Assembly (NCBI GenBank): GCA_033032175.1
Contig: CM065323.1
Span: 5,580,001-5,644,000 of the forward strand
DNA length: 64,000 nucleotides
Reading direction: 5' to 3'
From: Saturnia japonica
Lineage: Eukaryota; Arthropoda; Insecta; Lepidoptera; Saturniidae
Each line of letters opens with the position of its first letter. Position 1 is the stretch's first letter. Shown here one piece after another: positions 20,042 to 30,530 of this stretch. The position numbers were made by a program, and so were the translations under genes. A model generated the notes under the pieces. That model worked only from the letters and a program-made list of their open reading frames with translations, was not told where the DNA came from and did no database searches.

Positions 20042-21877
20042 TTTCTTAATAAATACTCTTAGCACTTAAACACGACGTCCTTCACTTCCTACCGCAAACT
20101 AAACTAAAACAATGTATCTTATTTTTTTTATATTTGAATTTGTTATAGAAGAAATTAGTTCATAAACATTGCTATTTTCATCTTAAAAATAACAAAGATT
20201 ATTACGAGGTAATTGATTTAATCATTGCCAAGATAGAAAAATATAAGAACATTAAAAGTTTTAGGTTTATATACAATGTTTAGTCTACCTCGCCATTACG
20301 TAATAAAAATTATGCAATAATTATGAATATAATAATAATGTAATTGTAAAAATAGAAAGAAATACAAAATTTATTCCTCATTAACTGTTGTGAATAGCGA
20401 GATAGACTACATACATGGATAGTAATATCCATATAGATATGGACCATATCCGTATATGGATAGAAATATTATGTTTTATCAAAAAAAATATGTAAGTAGC
20501 ATATTAGAGATAAGAAATATGTTTTGGTAGAAAAACAATATCAAAAATAACTTTTTAAAGATGGGTCGCTTATTACCATTCACATGGTGTAGGCCTCTTG
20601 GGGATCCCGCCATGTTAAATAATGGGAACGCATCATACGACACAGTACCTCTACGGTGATGCGGAAATCTGTGTAAAAAAAAAATGTGGTCGAATAATTG
20701 TTCAACATTTGATGTGAATTTCTTTTATAAATAATGAAACTATGAACTCTCAACAGGATATTCGCAGAGAATTAAGATTTAGCGTTTAAAATGAAGTTAA
20801 AAAGTTGAAGGGCTTTGTTAATTAAAGTGGATCATGAACTTTCTTTGTGATTTTCGAAACTAATTAATTTAAAATTTTTAGTGTCTATATATTTTGTAGC
20901 TGGTATCTACGTGGTAAAAGAAATATTGCTACCAAATTTCAAATCTATATTTAAGAATACCACCGTATTATACGCCCAGCAAAGCGGGCGGGGGGGTAAC
21001 GACTAGTAATTTTATAAAATCTTACAGTCCAATATTGAAGGTCTCATATAAAAAATTAACACTTCACGAGACAGTGTTTGATTTAAAGGATATGAACCAA
21101 GATCCAACGCCATAGCTGCTACGTCAGGTATCAATCAGTACAATCAACGCAATGTAGGTTGAGGGCAGAAACCGCCGCCCTGGCGGCGGCTACCCGAGTG
21201 GTCGGCTTAGTGTTGCGGCGCCCTAAATATTCGGCGTTGAGCAGGCTCGATGCAGGAACAATAAATCTCACAAGTGAAATTGATTCCATGAAAATAGAAT
21301 TAAATAATGCATTTAATAAATAGCTCGGAATGAGACTTCCGACTCCTATATTCGTTTGGTACTTTTAAAATTATTATTGTTGGTAATAACTTTACCAAAT
21401 AAAATATATAAATATCGATGATTATACTATTTTCGAATATTTCAAAAAATATCAGTTTTTACTATTCAAAAGTCTATCGTATATTGATAATCGTTTGAAA
21501 TTACAAAAATGTTTTTGAATAGTAGAATTATAGGTAAATAATTAAAACCTATGATTAAGAAAACATATTTTTATCTTTGCATATGTCCTTAAACTATCAG
21601 ACGTAACAAAAATTGGCATGTTGACAGACCATTGTAAAGAAACAATGTATTATAATTAAATATGATAAAATTATATGAAATTCTATATTAAAATAAAGTG
21701 ATCGTATTATAAATGGTCTATGAAAAGAAAAATATATTAACCTAACCGATGCCCTGGAAATTTGACAATAAACAAATATATAATATACACGAAAATAATA
21801 CAGGAAATACTAGGTAAATAGGACTATTAAGATAAATAGAAGCAGACCACATAGACCTAATAAAACAGTTGGTATAT
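20042..21877. other. Non-coding inner arm, right, with a 491-bp extra segment
   Basis: Mirror of about 9313-10655. The segment 20655-21145 has no counterpart in the left arm. It contains a GC-rich patch (acgcccagcaaagcgggcgg) typical of a dispersed repeat end. Next to it lies the same gccgcc palindrome found in the left arm. No ORF is supported. Confidence 0.5.
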
Positions 21878-22081
21878 TTATTTTTCTATCGTATTCTGGA
21901 AAGTGTCTACAATATTCTTTTTTTGTTCTAATGTGACTTTATTTATTGTACTACTTTGTTCGAAGTTTTGTTGAACGGAAGTGACCATATCGTGTTCTTC
22001 GTTTAGTGTAGCTTGTAGGTCTAAAACGGGGCTGTTAGTAGTTATTATTGAAATCATCTGTATCTGATGGTAAGCAGTCAT
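21878..22081 (-). CDS. Small ORF, unknown function (right copy, 67 aa)
   Basis: MTAYHQIQM then the same sequence as the left copy, ending FQNTIEK. The first ATG exists only in this arm. It is polar and Gln-rich with no family recognised. It lies at the outer edge of the gene-bearing segment, about 250 bp from the tandem array. It may be the 5' fragment of a captured gene or a spurious frame. Confidence 0.3.
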   Translation of the reverse strand: MTAYHQIQMISIITTNSPVLDLQATLNEEHDMVTSVQQNFEQSSTINKVTLEQKKNIVDTFQNTIEK

Positions 22082-22330
22082 CCCCCTCGGTTATAAGTGT
22101 ATTCTGATATCGATAGTAAATTTAGTACGCACCCAAAATTCTAATTTATTTATCTACATTTATATAACGCTAAGGATTCAACCTGAAAGTGGAAAACACT
22201 CCAAAACGGAACAAGGCCGATACATCATCGTTCCGAGTAAGTAATGTTTGGTTAAACCTTTAAATGCATCAAATTATAATAAATTTACTTATTAAATAAT
22301 GTTTTAATATAAGTTTCCTAAGGTTCCACA

Positions 22331-25300
22331 CGATTGCATGACGATTCCTGTTTAAAGTTTGTTGAAATTTTGAAAATGGAGAAAATTCAATTTTATGAAA
22401 ATTTCAGGTGCGATTATTTTCTTTTCTTATGAGATATTCTCGAATGTCCAAGTTCTGCCTAGGGGTACAAACGATTACACAATGATTCCCGTTTACAGTT
22501 TTGTGAATATTTGAGAATTGACTTAATCCAGCCCTATTTCATAAACACTTTTAAAGTGCGTTTATTTTATTTTCTATTGAGATATTCTCAAATTTCAAAG
22601 TGTTTTCTAGGGGTACAAACGATTGCACGACGATTCCTGTTTAAAGTTTGTTGAAATTTAGAAAATTGAGAAAATTCAATTTTACGAAAATTTCAGGTGC
22701 GATTATTTTCTTTTCTTATGAGATATTCTCGAATGTCCAAGTTCTGCCTAGGGGTACAAACAATTGCACAATGATTCCCGTTTACAGTTTTGTGAAATTT
22801 TGAGAATTGACTTAATCCAGCCCTATTTCATAAACACTTTTAAAGTGCGTTTATTTTCTTTTCTATTGAGATATTCTCAAATTTCAAAGTGTTTTCTAGG
22901 GGTACAAACGATTGCACGACGATTCCTGTTTAAAGTTTGTTGAAATTTAGAAAATTGAGAAAATTCAATTTTACGAAAATTTCAGGTGCGATTATTTTCT
23001 TTTTTTATGAGATATTCTCGAATGTCCAAGTTCTGCCTAGGGGTACAAACAATTGCACAACGATTCCCGTTTACAGTTTTATGAAATTTTGAGAATTGAC
23101 TGAATCCAGCCCTATTTCATAAACACTTTTAAAGTGCGTTTATTTTCTTATCCTTTGAGATATTTTCGACATTCAAAGCATTTCCTGCGGGTACAAACGA
23201 TTGCACGACGATTCCTGTTGAAAGTTTGTTGAAAATTTGAAAATTGAGAAAATTCAATTTTTCGAAAATTTCAGGTGCGATTATTTTCTTTTCTTATGAG
23301 ATATTCTCGAATGTCCAAGTTTTGCCTTGGGGTACAAACGATTACACAATGATTCCCGTTTACAGTTTTGTGAAATTTTGAGAATTGACTGAATCCAGCC
23401 CTATTTCATAAACACTTTTAAAGTGCGTTTATTTTCTTATCCTTTGAGATATTTTCAACATTCAAAGCATTTCCTGCGGGTACAAACGATTGCACGACGA
23501 TTCCTGTTTAAAGTTTGTTGAAATTTTGAAAATTGAGAAAATTCAATTTTACGAAAATTTCAGGAGCGATTATTTTCTTTTCTTTTGAGATATTCTCAAA
23601 TGGCCAAGTTTTTCCTAGGGGTACAAACGATTGCACGGCAATTTCTATTTAAGAAATTGGCGAATTGTTGAAAATTGAGAAAATTCTATTCTACTTTTTG
23701 AAAATTTCAAATGCGGTTATTTTCTTTTCTATTGAGATATTCTCAAATTTCAAAGTGTTTTCTACGGGTACAAACGATTGCACGACGATCTCAGTACACT
23801 GTCTTTCTATATATTGTAAATTCAATATCTTATAATTTTGTTTTTTTTTAAAGTCCTGTAACTTTTTTGTGTTTTAAGATAGGCAAAAATTAAAAGAGGT
23901 ACAAACGTGTACAAGCTAAGTGGAATCTGAATCCGTTGGTATAATTTTGATAACTGAAAGTGGGGTGCGGGTCAAATTTTGGAAATGCAATAACTTTTTT
24001 CAGTTTGGGTTAAAAACGAAAATGAAAAAGGTTCAAATGGGTACAAACGATTGCACGACGATTCCTGTTTAAAGTTTGTTGAAATTTTGGAAATTGAGAA
24101 AATTCAATTTTACGAAAATTTCAGGTGCTATTATTTTCTTTTCTTATGAGATATTCTCGAATGTCCAAGTTTTGCCTAGTTGTACAAACGATTGCACAAC
24201 GATTCCCGTTTACAGTTTTGTGAAATTTTGAGAATTGACTTAATCCAGCCCTATTTCATAAACACTTTTAAAGTGCATTTATTTTCTTATCCTTTGAGAT
24301 ATTTTCGAGATTCAAAGCATTTCCTGCGGGTACAAACGATTGCACGACGATTCCTGTTGAAAGTTTATTGAAAATTTGAAAATTGAGAAAATTCAATTTT
24401 TCGAAAATTTCAGGTGCGATTATTTTCTTTTCTTATGAGATATTCTCGAATGTCCAAGTTTTGCCTTGGGGTACAAACGATTACACAATGATTCCCGTTT
24501 ACAGTTTTGTGAAATTTTGAGAATTGACTGAATCCAGCCCTATTTCATAAACACTTTTAAAGTGCGTTTATTTTCTTATCCTTTGAGATATTTTCGAGAT
24601 TCAAAGCATTTCCTGCGGGTACAAACGATTGCACGACGATTCCTGTTGAAAGTTTGTTGAAAATTTGAAAATTGAGAAAAATCAATTTTATGAAAATTTC
24701 AGGTGCGATTATTTTCTTTTCTTATGAGATATTCTCGATTGTCCAAGTTTTGCCTTGGGGTACAAACGATTACACAATGATTCCCGTTTACAGTTTTGTG
24801 AAATTTTGAGAATTGACTGAATCCAGCCCTATTTCATAAACACTTTTAAAGTGCGTTTATTTTCTTATCCTTTGAGATATTTTCGAGATTCAAAGCATTT
24901 CCTGCGGGTACAAACGATTGCACGACGATTCCTGTTGAAAGTTTGTTGAAAATTTGAAACTTGAGAAAATTCAATTTTACGAAAATTTCAGGTGCGATTA
25001 TTTTCTTTTCTTATGAGATATTCTCGAATGTCCAAGTTTTGCCTAGGGGTACAAACGATTGCACAACGATTCCCGTTTACAGTTTTGTGAAATTTTGAGA
25101 ATTGACTGAATCCAGCCCTATTTCATAAACACTTTTAAAGTGCGTTTATTTTCTTATCCTTTGAGATATTTTCAACATTCAAAGCATTTCCTGCGGGTAC
25201 AAACGATTGCACGACGATTCCTGTTTAAAGTTTGTGGAAATTTTGAAAATTGAGAAAATTCCATTTTACGAAAATTTCAGGTGCGATTATTTTCTTTTCT

Positions 25301-26000
25301 TATGAGATATTCTCGAATGTCCAAGTTTTGCCTAGGGGTACAAACGATTGCACAACGATTCCCGTTTACAGTTTTGTGAAATTTTGAGAATTGACTGAAT
25401 CCAGCCCTATTTCATAAACACTTTTAAAGTGCGTTTATTTTCTTATCCTTTGTGATATTTTCAACATTCAAAGCATTTCCTGCGGGTACAAACGATTGCA
25501 CGACGATTCCTGTTTAAAGTTTGTTGAAATTTTGAAAATTGAAAAAATTCAATTTTACGAAAATTTCAGGAGCGATTATTTTCTTTTCTTTTGAGATATT
25601 CTCAAATGGCCAAGTTTTTCCTAGGGGTACAAACGATTGCACGGCAATTTCTATTTAAGAAATTGGCGAATTGTTGAAAATTGAGAAAATTCTATTCTAC
25701 TTTTTGAAAATTTCAAATGCGGTTATTTTCTTTTCTATTGAGATATTCTCAAATTTCAAAGTGTTTTCTACGGGTACAAACGATTGCACGACGATCTCAG
25801 TACACTGTCTTTCTATATATTGTAAATTCAATATCTTATAATTTTGTTTTTTTTTAAAGTCCTGTAACTTTTTTGTGTTTTAAGATAGGCAAAAATTAAA
25901 AGAGGTACAAACGTGTGCAAGCTAAGTGGAATCTGAATCCGTTGGTATAATTTTGATAACTCAAAGTGGGGTGCGGGTCAAATTTTGGAAATGCAATAAC
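22331..26000. repeat. Right arm tandem array with a 2,006-bp higher-order duplication
   Basis: These are ~145-bp units in reverse orientation to the left arm (core gggtacaaacgattgca), clean throughout. The block from about 23.2 to 24.05 kb recurs at about 25.2-26.05 kb with a 2,006-bp offset (gcaatttctatttaagaaat at 23638 and 25644). Each copy carries the special unit with 'agtggggtgcgggtcaaatt'. The array is shorter than the left one and lacks its garbled block. It is non-coding, and the ORF at 24180-24371 is spurious. Confidence 0.85.
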
Positions 26001-26683
26001 TTTTTTCAGTTTGGGTTAAAAACGAAAATGAAAAAGGTTCAAATGGGTACAAACGATTGCACGACAATTCTTGTTTAAAGATAGGCGAAATTTTGAAAAT
26101 TAAGAAAATTCATCTGTATGAAAAATTTCAGGTGCATTTATTTTCTTTTCTAATGTGATATTCTCAATGTTCAAAGTGTTTTCTAGGGGTATAAACGATT
26201 GCACGACGACTTTTATTTAGATTTTTACGAAATATTTAGAATTGACTAAATTCAGCACTTTTCACAAATATTTTTAAAGTGCGTTTATTTTCTTATTTTT
26301 TGGAATATTTTAATTATTGAAAGCGTTTCCTGAAGGCAAAAACTATTGCACGACAAACGCCGTTTACAGATTTTCTATATTTTGTAAAATAAGCCTGTTA
26401 TAATTTTCTTAATTTTGAACACCCTGTAACTTTTTTGGCTTTGGAGATAAACAAAAATTAAAGGAGGTACAAACGTGTACAAGCAATTTAGAATCAGAAT
26501 CCGTTAGCATAATTTTGATATCTCAAAGTGGGGTGCTGGTCAAATTTTGAAAACGCAATAACTTTTTTCAGTTTGAGGTACAAACGAAAATGAAAGTGGT
26601 ACAAACGGGTACAAACGAAGCACTATCGAATGGTAACATCAAATTATTTTTTTTGCAAAGTCGGGTGCCAGGTTCACATAGGT
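26001..26683 (-). repeat. Outer terminal inverted repeat, right end
   Basis: Reverse complement of 2003-2684 with very few differences. It ends exactly at CACATAGGT, next to the target-site duplication. Confidence 0.85.
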
Positions 26684-26692
26684 TAGTTATAA
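26684..26692. repeat. Target-site duplication, right copy (TAGTTATAA)
   Basis: Identical to 1994-2002 and abutting the inverted-repeat terminus. Confidence 0.93.
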
Positions 26693-28489
26693 ATATAGTA
26701 AATACATCTACAGCGACTACAGCATTCGCATGTTTATTGTCATGTCCATTTGACATTGACATTCGTTTGGTCGGTTTCATATTTAGATACTAATTATTAT
26801 TATAATTGTGACATACTTCATTTTAACAAAATCACAATTGCCATAAATCGATGCTGTACTGACAGAACATTGCCTAGTGTACATTATGGTTACCTTGTCT
26901 GGTAAAAAATCCCATTACTGAGAGCCCATTGGTTTTGTTTAATCTGGCAAATATGAACCACAATTGTGTACACAATTAATGAACTTTGTAATTGTTTGAA
27001 TGTGTAATAATTATTAATTTAATAAATTTGTTGGATTATATTATATGTATGACTATTATGTGACATGATAGTCCATTTAAAAATATATATAAAAAATCTA
27101 CTTTACTTTAGGTACTGTAAGTACGTACTGTACTTAGGTACTTCCTGCATTCGTTTGTTCGAGTTTTTTTGTTTCTACATTTAATGTATATTTTTAAAGT
27201 TTGAATACTTTAGAAAGTTAAGTTAAGATTACGATTTATTTTATTTATTAGTTCATTCACTATACCCATATTACAAAGAGGAAAGATTTGATATTTTTGT
27301 TTGTAATGGATAAACTCAAAAACTACTAGACCGATTTTAAAAATTCTTTCACCAATATAAAGCTACAGTATCAGCAAGTAACATAGGCTATATTATAATT
27401 TGAAAAAATATTTTATGCCTCAGAAAACTGTTGATAGTTTTACACAAAGTATAAAAAATTGCCTACACGGGTGCGTTGGCTAATAGTTGATAAAATAGAT
27501 ATAGTAATAAAACATTTGTCATAAGAGCTCTATTAAAAAAAGGAAAACAGAAACGTCTATTTCAGACTGTCGAGTACCTAAGTAAGATAATATTTTAGCA
27601 TGTTTATCTACTATGTATAATATATTATTTGTGCTCTTACATTTTTTTGTTTAGTATTCTTTAGTTATATTACATATTAGCAAAGTACATAGTCCGACAT
27701 TATATATTACATTCAGAAGATTTTTCTTTAATAAAAAAAGTGTATAATTGAGAAACCGCAATTAAAGAAAGTCTATGGAGAAATGACACTCCATTTTAAA
27801 AGATCACCCTAATCGAGACAGCGTAATTTAGGAATAATATCTTTAGAAAAGTTGTATCTATAAGATAATATAATAATGCATAAGATATAAGATAATAATG
27901 CTGGATGTTGAAATAATCTGTAAGATATATGTTGTCAATAGCTAATGTTTCTATTTTTGTTGCAGAGCAAAGGCTGTCTTTGGTCGGCGTTATGTCTGTA
28001 TTCGATCATCTCTTACCTAATTGGTTAAAGTTACATATAAAGCCTATCGCATTAGCCACTGTTTATCCTGCCAAATCTAATTCAATAATAATATTACATT
28101 ACACGAAGGTAAAGGTAATTTAGCTTCAGAATACACCATTCGTGCAGGCTATCAGACTGGGTACACAGTCGCCGCTCTGAGCGATTTATCGCTGCCCAAT
28201 GAAGCGTAATTAAATTCACCAGCTCCATCCAGTATACGCCAGACATTGTGATGAAATGTTCGGATAAAACATTAACAAAATAGTACGTGGCTATCAAATG
28301 AAATGGCTACGTAAAATAACGTAGACTTTTAATATATTTAAAACTAACTATTATTATTCTCTCTTTGAAGACATATTCAATCAAGTCATATTTAGAATAG
28401 AAAAGAGTATTTTATTCAGAATTTGGATTTTAAAGGTCGTAAAAACGTAATTATAAATTATTATTTTTTTGAAGTTATTGTTCTTTTGG
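26693..28489. other. Right flank, gene-poor
   Basis: AT-rich host sequence. About 27300-27440 (ggataaactcaaaaactac..gaccgatttt...acataggctatatt) is the tail of a common lepidopteran dispersed repeat. A splice-acceptor-like site (tttctatttttgttgcag) ends at about 27965, but the frame after it has no recognisable product. Confidence 0.4.
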
Positions 28490-28805
28490 CGCGTCTAGTA
28501 GTGTTGTATTTTTGCGGTGAGTAGGGTTTGCAGAGCTACTTGTGGAAGTGGGGTTCAAAGAGAAATTTCTTTGGAGATTCTCTCTACTTGGGGCAGTCAG
28601 ACTGGTGGAATACCACCACCCTACAAAAGATCACCGCCAAATAATCTAGTTTTGTGTTCCTGCGGTGAGTAGGGTGTAAACTCTTTTGGATAGCGGGATT
28701 CAAGTTCGGTAACGAGCTATTCATACCTATGGTATTACAAGCGTCCGTATGCTACGGTAGCTGCTTACAATCAGGCGGGCCGTATGCTTGTTTGTCACCT
28801 TTTTT
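28490..28805 (-). repeat. Dispersed repeat ('caaacaagcatacggcc' family), copy 1
   Basis: Read on the minus strand it begins gacaaacaagcatacggccc and contains actcaccgcaggaacacaaa. The same blocks occur in the same order at 62025-62335 on the plus strand. A part also occurs around 48200-48480. It is non-coding and probably derived from a LINE or DNA transposon. Confidence 0.6.
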
Positions 28806-29889
28806 TTAAAATAAAAAAGGTAAAATTGAGACCCGCGCGCGCATCAAGTGACGTAAATGCGACATGATGATTAGCCATCGAGGAAAAAAATGTGATATCA
28901 TTTTACGGAATTTTTAAAAATATTGTAAGTAATTAATTGAATTAACATATTTTAATGAGATTAGTGGTTGGCGTCCGGAACAAAATGTTTGGGAGTTATT
29001 TTTATTTTGTTACGCCCAAGAAGTATTAACTTATTAGGTACGAGCGTACATAAGTACATACCTACTTTTTATTGAAATGGAAAATGTACAAGCCTCGTAC
29101 GGAATTAAGACGAAATTAGTGGTTGGCGCCCGGAACAAAATGTTTGGAGCCATTTTTATTTTGTTACGGCCAAGAAGTATAACTTATTAGATACGAGCTT
29201 ATATAAGAACATACTTTTTCTTAAATGGAAAATGTACAGCCTCGTACGGAATTAAGACGGCTTTAGAGAATCACGGAACAGGAAAAAGGCTCGTTCTAAT
29301 GTATTCTGCTCTTCATTACTCGTAAGTGGATATCAGAACGACTTCTAAGAGTTTCACAAATTATAATATATTCTAAATAGTAATGAAATGCGTTACATTT
29401 AAAACTCTCTTTTGTAGTCGTTAAAAAGAGAATTTTGCAATAATTATATTATTGCGTTGGGTAATAAGAAAAAGGTATTTATTTTTGCGATAGTATTCAC
29501 TGTTAGAGCTCTAAATTTTTAAAGTGTTTATTAATTCGATTTAATTATTTTTTTGTTACGTACCTAATATCTGGGCGAGCGAGCTTTACTCGGTATAAAA
29601 AAAAACACTATTTAGGTAAAATTGGAATGTAAAACAATAACTAAATACAAAGTTTCATCCAAATCATTGGAGTCGTTTCCGAGAAACTAATTACATATAT
29701 ACAGATATACATGAATTGCTCACTTAATAGTATTAGATAGATGTGTTTTTTTTACAATTATTATTAATGATTTTCGTGCAATGAACGAGACCTATACTCA
29801 ACTTTGGGTATAGGTAGGCTAAAAAAGAAAAAGAAATTAATAATTTTCGCTACGATGTTGTGTTGCTAGTTAACGATTATGTATACTTT
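28806..29889. other. Intergenic, containing a 155-bp tandem duplication
   Basis: Two tandem copies start at 28961 and 29116 (ttagtggttggcg.ccggaacaaaatgtttgg) and end near 29260 (cctcgtacggaattaagacg), about 90% alike by eye. The rest of the interval shows nothing recognisable. Confidence 0.5.
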
Positions 29890-30530
29890 TATATAATAAA
29901 GCGGATTTTTTTTTCTTTGTTTATTTGTTTAAACTCTCTAACTAATCTCTGGAAGTACCAGTCGAATTTGAAAAGTTCTACTTGTATATGATAGCCAAAT
30001 TCGCGACGAATAGGAATAGTAGAATAGTAGAGGAACATTAGGCTACAACTCTCAGCTAGCCTTTTAAATATTGATTTTTGTTAAGTAAGTCGGAAGTCGA
30101 AGTGTTCCCCCGAACTGCTTTATCTGCGTGCGTTGGCGTAATGGTTAATGATACGTAAATAAAATGTTCTACAAAAATATTGCCCCTTACTAAAAATAGT
30201 GTATCTAAAAAAAGTCCGCGATAGCATCGCCTATCTCATAATACTTTACCTTTTGCATTTTTTTTTGTTGAAGATGATTAAGAATTGATTTATGAGTATT
30301 ATTGAGTTACTTCATCATAAAGACAATTTTTCGAAGTTAAATTTTGCCCCTTATAGCATGTTAATTGAACACATAGTTTAGGAGATAATGGAAAATTAAA
30401 ATAATTTGTATTTGCGGTAAGTGAGAACAATTACGACTACATGGGTGCGTTGGTGGTGCGTTGATTGTCGGATAAAAACACTGGTGAAAGAAACCGTGGC
30501 GCACAGCTGGTTATTTTATATTATTGTAAT
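29890..30530 (+). repeat. Dispersed repeat, copy 1 (pair with 58028-58845)
   Basis: It shares with the 58-kb copy the blocks 'atataataaagcgga', 'gatttttgttaagtaagtcggaag', 'taatgatacgtaaa', 'tagcatgttaattgaacaca' (near-identical) and the end 'ggtgaaa..aaccgtgg..cacagct'. The end is the complement of the 'ctgtg.cccacggtttcaccc' start seen elsewhere in the window. It is non-coding. Confidence 0.65.

Larger units (their letters stand above)
17878..22330. repeat. Inner right arm: gene-bearing inverted repeat
   Basis: This is the mirror of 8856-12820. It begins at GAATGGGAGG inside the transposase frame and ends where the arm array starts (ttccacacgattgcatgacg). It carries minus-strand genes convergent to the transposase. 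Compared with the left arm it holds an extra ~491 bp (20655-21145). Otherwise differences are scattered single bases. Confidence 0.85.
2003..26683 (+). mobile_element. Giant Foldback (FB/NOF-like, MULE superfamily) transposon, 24.7 kb
   Basis: Both ends are the same sequence in inverted orientation (ACCTATGTGAACCTGGCAC...) and a 9-bp target-site duplication flanks them. The arms are made of tandem ~145-bp units, then a mirrored gene-bearing segment, then a unique loop with a Mutator-like transposase gene on the + strand. This is the architecture of Drosophila FB-NOF: long modular inverted repeats around a gene of about 120 kDa. The left arm is about 10.8 kb, the right arm 8.8 kb and the loop 5.06 kb. 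The size is far above most cut-and-paste elements. The intact duplication and the nearly identical inner arms suggest a young insertion or recent arm homogenisation. The transposase frame has one stop codon, so this copy may not be autonomous. Confidence 0.88.

Noticed and set aside
29121..29140. Retroviral-type primer-binding site
   Set aside because: Only the first bases of ttggcgcccggaac match such sites; no LTRs, gag or pol are nearby and the motif is part of a tandem duplication.
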